DNA of 64,000 nucleotides from Siderastrea siderea (taxonomy: Eukaryota; Cnidaria; Anthozoa; Scleractinia; Rhizangiidae): positions 36,866,401 through 36,930,400 of the forward strand of contig OZ034970.1 in NCBI GenBank assembly GCA_964030785.1, in the 5' to 3' direction. The translations under genes were made by a program, and so were the position numbers. The notes beneath the pieces are model-generated. The model saw only the letters and a program-made list of their open reading frames with translations, was not told the DNA's origin and did not search any database. How positions within the stretch are numbered: the first letter of the stretch is position 1; every line of letters begins with the position of its first letter. Below are positions 40,131 to 50,879 of the stretch, piece by piece.

Positions 40131-40289
40131 ATGTCGTCCAAGAATTTTTCCGTTGGAGAGACGGTTTGGGCATTGTGGCCGGGAAGCAAAAGATATTACG
40201 AAGCCAAGGTTCTTGATGTTCGTAAAAGTACAGTTTACGTTGACTTCAAAGACGGCTTCAAGACAGAAGTTCCTCTACGACAAGTATAT
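40131..40289 (+). CDS. LBR: LBR exon 1: Tudor domain
   Basis: [20 protein letters not shown], then [20 protein letters not shown] and [13 protein letters not shown]: the aromatic W.lWPGs..YYeA.v strand order of Tudor domains, which bind methylated histone tails (H4K20me2 for vertebrate LBR). The exon ends in phase 0 at gtaag. Confidence 0.95.
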
Positions 40290-43200
40290 GTAAGAAAATA
40301 TTTCGTAAATGTTTGGATAATTTTGTTGTGACGTAGGTTTTACGATAACTAAAATCAAAACATTGCGGCCTTGTCTTCGTGATTCTTGTGGAGACGTTTC
40401 GGGGACGCCGACATGTACCGTTTGATAGCGTGCTGTAGCTGTTTCTGTTACATCTTTCATCGTTTGACTAGCCAGTTCTTAAGCTGACAGAGAAATTTCC
40501 CGTTGCTTTCAATATATAGTTATATCTGCCAATACCTAAAACCGGGATGATATGTTGTAACCTAATTGGCCTGTAGCTGTCGTTCAACTGACGCGTTGTA
40601 AACTCAAAACTTTTACTTCAGCAATGAAGACGATTGCACTTGAAAGGTCGGGAGTATTCCCTCATTTCATGCTTAGATGACCTTCCATCCGACTTTAAAG
40701 GATGCATCTTTGTATCGATATATATCTTAATTCACGTCGTACCTGAAATTTCTGCGTTTGATTTTGTAGAAAGAGCAAAGGTTTCGCTCCCGCTCCGCCT
40801 CGCCATCTCGAAGCCCAGCTCGTAGAAGATCAAGATCACCAGGTAGAGCTCGCTCTCGATCGCGATCTCCTGCAAGAAGCCGTGGACGTCCGCCATCACA
40901 GAAAACATCGGAGGACTCTCCTGTTCGAAAATTAACGCAACAAACCGCGGTCACACCGAGTCGGCGATCTCCGAGAAGAGGCCGAACACCCGAGAGGAAA
41001 GTCGAAGAGACCTCAACTACCACAAGTACTGCGGTTACTTCAGATAGTTCGAGCGTAACCACTGTGCGAGTCACTCGATCTTTCACGAAGAAGCTCATTG
41101 CTGAAGAGAAAGAGGCACTGCTCACGACAACGGAGATGAAACCCTCAAAGAGCAGGCACGGGTACGAGTTTGGCGGCCCTGTTGGCGTGTTTTTGATGAT
41201 GATTGGTTTGCCTGTCGTGGTTGTGTGCTCCTATCTGTTCTGTAATGGAGGTGTACCCTGCACAATCCGTCAGAAACCGTCCCTTCCACCTTTCTGGAGG
41301 TTCAAAGGAGGTTTTTTTGACGTTGGCCACCTCATTGTCGATGGATGGATTATCCTACAGGCAGTTATCTACATGCTGCCAGTTGGAAAGGTAATCTTAT
41401 GTTAATGATTATGTAATGGGCTATTCCATTATTTTAATATCCGCACCCCCCGGTTGAGGACTGACCTTTCCCTCTTACCTCTAAAGAATTCCATTAAAAA
41501 GTGTTACCCCCTGAAGACTTCCTTAAGAAATGGGTTTACCCCTCAAGAATTTCACAAAAAAAAACATTTACCCCTGAAGAATTCCACTTATAATATGGGT
41601 TTTACCCCTAAAGAATTTCACAGCCTCTGGCCTTTACCCCTGAAGAATTCCACCACTTTTATCCCTTACCCCTGAAGAATTCCACTGTTCCTCAACCCGG
41701 GGGGGGGGGGGGGGATACGGATATTAAATGGAATAGCCCAATAGTTGATATTCAGTCAGAGTTACATGTAACTTGCCTATACCGGACAATGGAGAAGCGA
41801 ACAGAAATTCTCCTATTTATGGAGTGATGTACATTTATAAAAGTTATACACTTTACTGTGTTTGTTTGAGTTTGAGAGAGTTTGTAATTGGGTGAATTGA
41901 CTGTCACCCAATAAATGTATAATCAAAGTACTCAGGTTGAGATTTCATACTAGGGGTAGCTTGTGAGCAGGCTCACTTAGTGAGTTATTTGTGCGAGTAA
42001 GCTGGCGAGTGAAGTTAGTCCGTGGGAAGAATGGAGCTACTTGCTGGCTCACTCCACGGCCAAGATACTTGCATGAATCATACACTAAGTGAGCCTTCTT
42101 GCAGGCTACACCAGCAGAACCCTAACAAGTCACTGATGAGGCAAGGAAACTTGTAGCGATGCTATTATATGCACCTGCTGTAGCCCTTTGTTGTGACAAG
42201 TGCAGTGGAGCCTCACTTTAATGTTATCACCATTGATTGTGAAGATAAGAGCTCCTCTCTACTGACTGTCACATAACTGTTGGTCAACTTTCCATCAAGA
42301 GTTGGTCAACAAGTTACTAACAGGTCAGTGACAGGAAAAAACTAAGTGTAAAATAAGCCAAGACAGGTTCTCAGTATTGAACTGTCGACACAAATCTTGC
42401 CAAAAGCATACATTACATCGTACCTTGGGTAACTTGGGTAATGGTACCTTGGGTACCTTGGTAAGTTACCTTGGTACCTTGGGTACCACAGGTAATCCAG
42501 GACATTACTCTAATACAGTACCTTAGATATACAGTAGGACCCCACTAAATCAAACTCTGTTAACTCCCCGCTAACTCCAACAAAATTCAATTTCCCCTGG
42601 ATTTGACCCCTTTTTTCAGTCATTTACTATCAGCTAACTCAAACTCGGTTAACTTGAACTCCCCGTTAACTCGAACTCAAACCCATTTCCCTTGAAGTGT
42701 TTTCTCAGTCATTTGCTATCAGCTAACTCAAACTCCCACCATCCCGGGTACAGTTGAAATCACGGATTGATTTCACAGCAAGTTGCAAAGATAGGTGAAG
42801 TCAGCATTGTGAAAGAAAATGTGCAAACTTAAGTTTCAGTTGGTACAGAGTCTTGTAAGTACCAAAAGTGGCTTGTAATTGTGAATGAATAATAAAACCT
42901 TGATACCTTTTTAATCATCAACAGAATACTTGAAATTCAACGCCAACCCCATTATCTCGAACCCTGCTTACTCAAACTGTTTTTTGTTTCCCTTCGGAGT
43001 TCGAGCTGGGGGGGTTCTACTGTAATGATGAGGGCAATTCAAAAAAAAAAAATTGCCCTTGTACTCATCATTGCCCTCATAACCTGCAGACTGTGCAGGA
43101 CTTGTATATATCTATTTTGATAGAATTAGAATTGTAACCTGTAACATCTACCATAGCTGCAGCTGTACAATGTTAGACTGTGAAGTGCATCAGGCCCCGG

Positions 43201-46200
43201 TTCCTGGAAAGCCGATTAGTGCTAATCGAGGGTTAAATCTCGCTAATCCAGGATTAAAATTTATCCTTTGGTTAGGTTCTGTTCCTGAAAGCACGATTAA
43301 CACTAACCCAGGGATAAACGAGGGGTCAAATTTAATCCACCTAGCGAGGTCGATTAACTCACTAATCGGGGGAAAAACTTGATCAAGACAAACAAAATGG
43401 CGGACTTAAATTTTGCGATATTGTTAGTTCAGTTGAGTAAGGAAAAACAAAGAAGGCAGTTTATACTAGATAAATTGCTCTTAGCAACTTAAATAACAAA
43501 TAATTTCGTTGTCTGCACAAATTCGAGCGGTAATTGACTGAGTTTTGGGTGCAAAGACCTGCGGCGAAATGCGATGGCAAGAAGGACCACAAACACGCAA
43601 ATCGTGTAGTTGAGTTTTCGATTTTAGTTTACATTTTAAAACACTATTAGACAATTCCGTCAATAGCTCTATAAAATTCTATTAAAAGGTAATTCTAGAA
43701 ATGTGGCTGTAGTAAATAGGATCTTTGCAAAGCAAAATTTATGAACTGATCTAACTGAAAGCCATGAATTTCGAAGCCAACTTTCATTGCAAGCGATAGC
43801 GCGAATAATCAACTTTTTACGGACCAATTCGCCGGTTTTGGGTTTCTACAGAAGAATTATTGAATGAAATAAAATATTTATGGCAATTTTGCAAAAGGAG
43901 GAGATGTTTTATTGAAATAACGTAAATATAAGACGAAAATGTTCACGATTAATTAAAGTGAAGTTGTTGTCGTTCTCAAACAATGCAGACACTAAAACAG
44001 AGGTTTTTCACTGATTTAAAACAAAAACAAAATGTCAAATTTCTGTAACAGGCGAACGTAACAAAACAGATAGGCTACAAATATCAAAGACAATTATTCG
44101 GCACAAATCAGTACTTTATTGTTAACATTTTTCCGAGAGGCAACTCTTGCTTTGTTTAAGCTCAAAATAGTTTCGAAGATTGAAAGAATCAAGAGGTGGT
44201 GAACTCACCGATCTTCAGATATAGCCCACATTTCACCTTGAATCAGCATCAATTTGCAGTGAACCGTGATTTCCACTTTGTTTTTCTTTGAGAAAAGGTT
44301 TGAAGTTTTGTTTTTTCACAACCAGGAAAAGGGCAAATCGTACCGCGGTCAACTATCGACAATAGGCTACAACAGGTATCGATCGGTAAAACGAGTATCG
44401 GAGTCAAAATTTTTCTCCCGCTCTGTCGTTTTCCCGCGCTTTTATATGCTGGTAACTTGTTTAACCGGTTTGATATGAGATTAACCGAGGGATAGTTAAA
44501 CGAGGAATAACTCTGCTTTCAGGAACGCCTTTTTATCCTGGATTAGTTATTCTAGAGATAAGGAATTTAATCGTGGATTAACTGCTAATCGGGGGATAGT
44601 TTAACCGGCTTTCCAGGAACTGGGGCCAGGGGCTTACTGAGTACACTGGTTAATCTTTTTGTTTAGGTTACATTTAAGTGAATTATGCATGGTGCCCCAT
44701 GTGACACTAGGCACAAATAGGACTCATGATGATGATGGCAGATAGGGCTTTTATAATGATGGCATCTCATCGCTTAGCCATGGTGTCAAGTTTATTTTAC
44801 TTATTTTAAACACATGCATTACAGAATTGCAAACCCTTCCACAAATGGCAAGTCCCTATCAAGGTGGTCTGATGGGTGTGAAAGAACACTACAGCTGTAC
44901 GTGAATATTTTGATATTAGCATAATTCTGATATTAGCATAATCAAACTTCTGATAATATTTTATGAAGGCAATAATGTTTTGGGTCTGTGTTGGTATTTT
45001 TTATTTCTACTTGTTTATTTATTTGTGTTATTTTTCCCTGAAATGATTATTCCAGGTTGTTCGAGGACGAGTGCTGGCAGATGGAACTTCCCTTGATTAC
45101 AGACTCAATGGTAATTCAACTTAAAATGCTATGAACAAATATATGATGCATTAATTATGGCAGTTTTGTTGACCATGGGCAATGTACCACATTCTTTTGA
45201 GAAACGGATGTGTTTTTGCTTATTCTCTTCTGGTATTCAGGTTTCTTTGCTTTGATGCTTAGTGCGATTGGATTTGCTGCCTGCATTTACTTCGAAGTAA
45301 ATGTTGCTTTGGTCTATGACACTTTCATTGGGATCATTACAGCAACCATGTTGTGGTCTGTTACAATTGCTATCATTGTTTATGTTATGGCTCGCAAGCA
45401 GAAAAAAGGATTGGCTCCAGGAGGAAACACAGGTACAGCGCACATGTAGTTCTTGAAAGTCTTATGATATACTTTGTGTATATATGCTGGGATTCAAATT
45501 TGGTTGCGGTGCAATCATTTTCCTTTGTCTTATGCTTTTTACCATAAATGATCATGATGTGAAACAAAGGAAACACAAATGGAAAATTGCACCAGAACCA
45601 AAACTGAACTACAGCTTGTATACACATGACTTATATAGTCCATCTTCATAAAAGTAGTCATGTTTGTGGATTTTCCTTTTCAGATTTAAGCTTATCTTTA
45701 AATATCAAACAGTGACATCCTTTGGTTGCTACAGTTACATGTACATATTGCTGGGATATATCTGATTGGCTGCAACAAAATAACATTCCAGTTCCAAATA
45801 CAGTTCCTTTTGGGAAGAGATTTGTTGTTGACAACTTTTCAAGTGGAAGTGGTATTAATCTGATTTAGCGATACAAAAGGGTGGAATGCACTTACCTGGT
45901 ACCGGTAGTTTTATCTGGTATCAAAAGATCAGTCCTGCAAAAGTCTATTTGATTTATATCGTATTTAGTACACATGATTATAGGTCATGTATGAACTGGC
46001 ATGTGGACTATACATGTACGTGAAAAAGTCTTATATTGTAGTTTTTTGATTTGGCACAATGTATCTTGTTTTGAGTACCCACAATTCATAGTTTGTTCTT
46101 ATTTTGAAACAGGAAATGTCATTTATGACTTTTTCATGGGACACCAACTCAACCCGCGATGGGGGAAGTTTGATTTCAAGTTCTTCTTTGAAGTCAGACC

Positions 46201-49200
46201 TGGACTCATTGGATGGGTAAGTAAAATTGATATCACATTAATTTGATGTTCAGCTAATAAATTTTACGTGGTTTTACTTTATGTATAATTGTTGTTTGTA
46301 TATACTTAGTCTTGTTTATTTTTGGAAGCTTGTAGTGTTGAGCAATATAGTGAGCAAAATCACCTTAGCTATCATCCCAGTGACTTCACTGATCTTAAGG
46401 ACGTTCACACGATAATTTTCTACAGCACAGATGTTTAAAATACTTTTGCTACAGTCAGACAGTGAGTTTCTTTTGTCAGAAATGCAAAAAAAAAAACAAA
46501 ACAAAAACAGGGGGCCACCAACTTCGTTTTTTAAATAAAGCATGTGAAAAACTACCCTAATTTGACAAAACGGTCCTCGTAACTTGAGGTGGCCTTAGTT
46601 ATTGTTAGCTGAAAAATATTAAAAGTGTTGCGCTGTAGACCCACTTTCTCAGTCGAATTTCACTTTAAAATAGTGGGTCTGTCAAGTACATAATTTGAAC
46701 CAGTGTCATCCTTTCAGTTGAACTCACTTTTAAGATGGGCTTTTGCCAACACTGTGCAGCTAAAGTAATAGCAGAATTCAATGATGCATGGGCAGAAAAG
46801 TTGAAAAGAAAAATCAACCTTCCACAACACAGATTTTCTTGAATTTTTTATAAAACGTAGATAATCTGTGAAGAAAGTGAAATATCAAAGGAAAATCTGT
46901 GGTCACCAAAACATTTAAGAGAGTTAAACCTGTGCATAGATATTCAAATGCCCTCTTATGCCATATAAATCTACATTTCCTCAACAACGTGCACGCTCAA
47001 TGCATGATGTGGCGTGACATGGCGACATGAATTGCGTGCACAGTAAGAATAAACAGAAACAATAATTATTAGCGGGGCTGTCCTTAAATCCACTGTACGT
47101 ACGACCTAAACTTCATGTACAGTTGTAATAAAAGTTTACTGGTACATGTAGTCCAGAGTATGAACATGACTGAAAGATAACAGCTATGAAAGAATTTTTT
47201 TATTTTACAACTAATCTTTCTTGTGGATTCAGCTCCTTTAAAGCGTAATGACAGAGCTGTAAAGCTACAGTTTTCTTAAAGTTGCTTGTCTTGTGGTATT
47301 TACTGGTATATGACCTTTTACACAGGTAATGATTAACTTCTGTATGGCTGCCAAGGAATACCAAAAATATGGAGAATTTTCTCCTGCAATGCTCCTTGTG
47401 TGCATCTTCCACTTCATTTATGTTGCTGACTGCTTGTTTTATGAGGTTAGTGGACCTGTTTATGTGCCGTAAAACCCACGAATACTACACGCGGTTGCAG
47501 TTGAAAGGAACTTTAAAAAAGTTTTGGGAAATGGACCTAATTGTATCTGTCCATTTAAAAGCACTTTTCAAAAGGCCTCTTTTTGGTGACTGACATTATG
47601 AAAATTTCAGTAGACTGTAAGCCATCCCAGAGATCTTGACCCTGAATATGACCTCCAATTTGCTTGCTGTAATGTCATGCATCAACAAGGACTGATTACT
47701 CTCACACAGATGACCTCAGGTTTGCACGAGGCACACGTAAATGTCAAAAACAGGTTTTGTTGCCCAGTCTTTTAGTGCCATGGTGGTTGATAGCTTTTGA
47801 TTTCATTTCTTCTCGTGTCTCGTTCATCTTTGATAATTACATGTATCTGTGACAATCCTTGAGACTTTTCTGATTATTCATAGTGAGGCCTTGCCACTGT
47901 GGTTTCATGCAAAACTGCTTGTTGTTTGTTATTGTTGTTTCAGTCCTCCATCCTGTCTACACTTGACATCATAGATGAAGGATTTGGCTTTATGTTGGCC
48001 TTTGGTGATATATCCTGGGTTCCTGTCATATACTCTCTGCAGGCACGCTATCTTGTTGACAACCCAGTTAAGCTTCCTTGGACAACAACAACAGCAATTG
48101 TAGTTCTGTTTGGTATGTTTGCTGTGTCCCATAAATTATTGTAATGTACATGTAGCTAAGTGGCCTCTAAACAGGTCTGCACTTGTGACTTGTCTGGATA
48201 ACTGTTTTTGATCAATGTCAGGTCTCTGTGGGGGTCAAAGAATGGCTGAAATCAGGTCAAATCTTTCCCAGCCCGTAGCCTGTTTTAGGCTGTCCTGTTT
48301 GGGTTGCATGTAAGCCTCTTACAGAAGAAACAAAGCTGTGAGTTACGATGCAAACTTCATCCCAAACCTCTCACTGTCAGCTGAACAAACATTTAGATGT
48401 AACTGGGTGCATTCAAACATGCAACTGGGGGCATTACTGCATGCATACAGTACTGAGCAAACTTACTTAGCATGTGTAAGTTGAAAAAAAAAAACAATCA
48501 TTCTTGATCACAACAAACACACTCGATTCTCTAGAGTCTTGATTGACTGGAAACTTAATTTGATTCTCATGAGAATCACCGAAGTGGATCATTCTTGATT
48601 GTTCATACTTGATTGAAGCTCCTCAAGGAAAGAACAATAGCTGCTGTAAATGGTCTCTGTGAGCACAGTTAGTGCAGACCTCTACATGTAAGACACAGGT
48701 TTGAAACCCAAATTGGGTCACCCAATTTAGTGAACATCACATTGGAACCCCCAAAAAGTACATGTATCTGTATATTTTGTTTAAATTCTTTCAAATAAGA
48801 TTTCTCTGAATAAAATTGAGGGTTTGTCCCTTTCTTTTTTGCAGTCATTGGTTATGCCATATTCCGAGGTGCAAACTCTCAGAAGGACAGGTTCAGAACA
48901 GATCCCAACTCTGATGAGTTTCGAGGTAAGCCAACAAAGTAACATTAATAAAAAGAAACATGCTCACTCAGAGCTGTCATTTAGGGCTGTGGGCCAAAAA
49001 GACATTTATGGTAATTTGCTACCAATACAGCCTTAAACCCCTGCTGCTTCAAAAATTAGTGATAGTTGTGCTTACTTGCGGACATGATTGTTTTCTTTCT
49101 TTCTTTCTTTTGCTAGTTCTTGCTTCGCCCACCAAACAACTGGATAGGCCATTTCAGAATTCCTTTTAGCCTCCCTATCAAAGCAAGGCCAGGTGCACAT

Positions 49201-49597
49201 CCTTTCACAATGAAAATGAGTTTTCATTCACATGCAAACAAAAACCAATTTTCATATGAAAGGATGTGCACCTAGCCTCGCTTTGATATGGAGGCTCAAG
49301 ACAATTTGGAAATGGCCTATTCTACCACATGCATATGTAAGTAATAAAACTAGCATTTGTCCAGCTGTCTGCTCTCCTCAAGAATAATTGAAGAGGGGCC
49401 ACTCTCTGAACTGCTGGACATAGGCTGCAATTAAGCATATATACCTAAATTCACGTAAGAGTGATCATTTGCACCCTTGCTTTTCCATTCTGTTGGCTGC
49501 CAAGAGAAAGGGAAAGCAGTGCTGTGAATAATCTTCTCCAGCACATATGTTCGACTACATGTGTATACAGACAGACAGGCAAAGAGACAGACAGACA

Positions 49598-49628
<31 letters not shown>

Positions 49629-50879
49629 TACAAAAAATCAAAGCTCTGCAAGTTGTGGGGTCGTGCAAAATAATAAAAACTAAAATTAAACTTTATACAA
49701 AGCATATACATAGTACAATAGGTTCATCTAAAAGTTCATTGTTTAAAACTAAAAAAACGCAAAAACTGACGACTGTTTGGCTGCCATGTATCTGACCACT
49801 ACATGTCTGAATGGTCAGGCAGAACGATGTCCACGGTCGATAGCGACAGCCACTGGTTTTGGTAACATACGGGCATTACAGAGTGAGTGTTTTTCTTTCC
49901 GGGAGCGTAATGGTTTGATATTTTTCTTTAAGATGCGGAGACCATTCTGACTCCAAGTGGTCGTCGACTCTTGGCTTCCGGCTGGTGGGGACTGGCACGA
50001 CACCCTAACTATCTTGGTGACATCATCATGGCGTTTGCCTGGACTTTACCTTGTGGTATGTCAATACTTCCTGTTCATGGTTTGCAACCAATCCCGAGAG
50101 GTTTAAAAGACGATTGTGTGGCGGCCATGTTGGTGATGCAAACGATAGGAGCTAACGAGAAACCTCTTATTTTATATGCTACCAACAAAGCGGCGATGAC
50201 GGCAAATCAGTAATAAATGGCTGCAAACCAATCATTAATTTACCTAATAATAAGTGGCTGGGCACATGAGAATAAGGACTTGTTCATTTATATGGCCAAT
50301 TATAGGGTGATCCTAATCGATTTGCTGTGCTACAATGTACTGCCGTCCATGTGCTGTCCCCATGGTCATGTGTAATTGCTACGCTTTACAATGGCTTTAC
50401 AATAGGCTATCAAAATCGCGCATGAATATACTTACAGCTTTTTCAGTCTTAACGCGCGACGGCAGTCGCCTCGCGCTACGAGAATCGCGTAGCGCGCGAC
50501 GCGATCCGCGTCTCGCGAGGGGGTGGCTACTTACTTTTGACCAGTACTGTACTGCCGTCCATGTGTTCTCCCCATGATATTGCGGCAAACGTGGAAAATT
50601 ATGCAAAAATCAGGGTCACGTGTCGTGTTACATGTGGTTTTGCCATGCGGGGTTGACGCAAACGCAATGCTCAATGTTATTATTATTTTAACTTTTTTAT
50701 TTTTATTTTTACTCACAGGTTTCTCTCATATCATTCCATTCTTCTACCCGGTGTATCTGACCATCTTACTCGTTCACCGTGAACTCAGGGACGAAGCAAG
50801 TAGCCGCCGGAAGTATGGGGCTGGCTGGGACGAGTACTGCCGGCGAGTCCCTTACCGAATTCTACCCAAGATATTTTAG
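40131..50879 (+). CDS. LBR: Lamin B receptor / delta(14)-sterol reductase, complete
   Basis: Ten exons: 40131-40289, 40770-41390, 45056-45110, 45241-45432, 46113-46216, 47326-47445, 47944-48112, 48845-48925, 49933-50055 and 50719-50879. All have GT-AG borders and consistent phases, summing to 595 codons including TAG (594 residues; human LBR is 615). Layout: Tudor domain 1-53, Arg/Ser-rich linker about 54-175, then the multi-pass ERG4/ERG24 sterol reductase domain. LBR tethers heterochromatin and lamina to the inner nuclear membrane and reduces the C14-15 double bond of sterol intermediates using NADPH. Having both Tudor and RS regions separates it from TM7SF2, which lacks them. The start Met at 40131 matches the usual short N-terminus before the Tudor fold; an in-frame upstream ATG is not needed. 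Introns carry MITEs. Confidence 0.96.
40770..41390 (+). CDS. LBR: LBR exon 2: RS linker and first membrane segments
   Basis: 207 codons, phase 0 at both ends, acceptor gattttgtag. It opens with [20 protein letters not shown] and further RS repeats ([16 protein letters not shown]), then a Ser/Thr-rich spacer ([20 protein letters not shown]). In vertebrates this region is phosphorylated by SR kinases and binds HP1 and chromatin. The reductase domain starts at [20 protein letters not shown] (first membrane helix), followed by [20 protein letters not shown] and a second helix. Confidence 0.95.
41418..41739. mobile_element. MITE in LBR intron 2 (gggctattcc ends)
   Basis: gggctattccattattttaa at the left and ttaaatggaatagccc at the right, then C-run / G-run. 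The interior has six to seven copies of a roughly 30-bp phrase containing 'ccctgaagaattcca'. Confidence 0.8.
41953..42112. mobile_element. Small MITE in LBR intron 2
   Basis: tagcttgtgagcaggctcac at the left is paired with gtgagccttcttgcaggcta at the right; the interior repeats 'gctggcgagtgaa' and 'ctcactccacgg'-like inverted phrases. Confidence 0.65.
42532..43022. mobile_element. CAGTAGRACCCC-type TIR element, TA duplication
   Basis: TA-CAGTAGGACCCC at the left and GGGGTTCTACTG-TA at the right. The interior repeats 'aactcgaactc' and 'gttaactc' phrases. The ends are related to those at 21390-22230 and 13192. Confidence 0.8.
43193..44627. mobile_element. 1.4-kb TIR element in LBR intron 2
   Basis: ggccccggttcctggaaagc at the left is mirrored by gctttccaggaactggggcc at the right. 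Both ends continue with repeated 'taatc' and 'ggttaa/ttaacc' subterminal phrases for over 150 bp. No transposase ORF is visible. Confidence 0.85.
45056..45110 (+). CDS. LBR: LBR exon 3
   Basis: 55 nt, phase 0 to 1: [19 protein letters not shown], the conserved 'G..L.dGs.L.YrlNG' motif of the reductase domain. Too short for ORF calling but fixed by phase and homology. Confidence 0.93.
45241..45432 (+). CDS. LBR: LBR exon 4
   Basis: 192 nt, phase 1 to 1, two membrane helices: [20 protein letters not shown] and [20 protein letters not shown], followed by a basic, Gly-rich cytosolic loop ([15 protein letters not shown]). Confidence 0.95.
45433..47325. other. LBR introns 4 and 5
   Basis: Apart from exon 5 (46113-46216) I see no further exon, and no clear TIR element; there are modest A-rich and T-rich runs only. 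Confidence 0.5.
46113..46216 (+). CDS. LBR: LBR exon 5: reductase signature 1
   Basis: 104 nt, phase 1 to 0. [16 protein letters not shown] matches the ERG4/ERG24 family signature (G..[IV]YD.f.G..LNPR) fully, followed by [16 protein letters not shown]. Confidence 0.96.
47326..47445 (+). CDS. LBR: LBR exon 6
   Basis: 40 codons, phase 0 to 0: [20 protein letters not shown] then [20 protein letters not shown], a conserved stretch with the D-C-L-F/Y-x-E ending of sterol reductases. Confidence 0.95.
47944..48112 (+). CDS. LBR: LBR exon 7
   Basis: 169 nt, phase 0 to 1: [20 protein letters not shown] then [20 protein letters not shown]. The 'ltt.DI..egfGfML.fGd..WvPf.Ys.qa.YL' pattern is highly conserved in delta(14)-sterol reductases and lines the sterol/NADPH pocket. 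Confidence 0.96.
48845..48925 (+). CDS. LBR: LBR exon 8
   Basis: 81 nt, phase 1 to 1: [20 protein letters not shown] then PNSDEFR. The 'Gy.ifR.aN.qK..FR..P' motif is a cofactor-contact segment in the family. Confidence 0.95.
49144..49320. mobile_element. MITE with about 75-bp arms in LBR intron 8
   Basis: The arms share ataggccatttc, tcaaagc.aggc and aggtgcacatcctttca with their reverse complements, around a short 'cacatgcaaac' loop. Confidence 0.85.
49565..49611. repeat. (ACAG)n microsatellite
   Basis: About ten ACAG units with two variants at the left end. Confidence 0.95.
49933..50055 (+). CDS. LBR: LBR exon 9
   Basis: 123 nt, phase 1 to 1: [20 protein letters not shown] then [19 protein letters not shown]. 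'GWWG..RHPNYlGD' is the best-conserved block of the ERG4/ERG24 and related methyltransferase/reductase fold. Confidence 0.96.
50338..50578. repeat. Direct repeats around a CG-rich palindromic core in LBR intron 9
   Basis: tactgccgtccatgtg at 50339 recurs at 50551 followed by similar 'tccccatg'. Between them is a CpG-dense block with inverted 'cgcgctacgaga'/'cgcgtagcgcg' and 'ctcgcgagg' phrases (50448-50520). It could be a small repeat unit with target-site-like flanks. Confidence 0.5.
50719..50879 (+). CDS. LBR: LBR exon 10: C-terminus
   Basis: 161 nt, phase 1 to stop: [33 protein letters not shown], then [17 protein letters not shown] and TAG. It matches the second family signature (LlvHRe.RD....KYG..W..YC..VPyrilP.if), except that the usual Cys between RD and KYG is Ser/Arg here. 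Confidence 0.96.
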
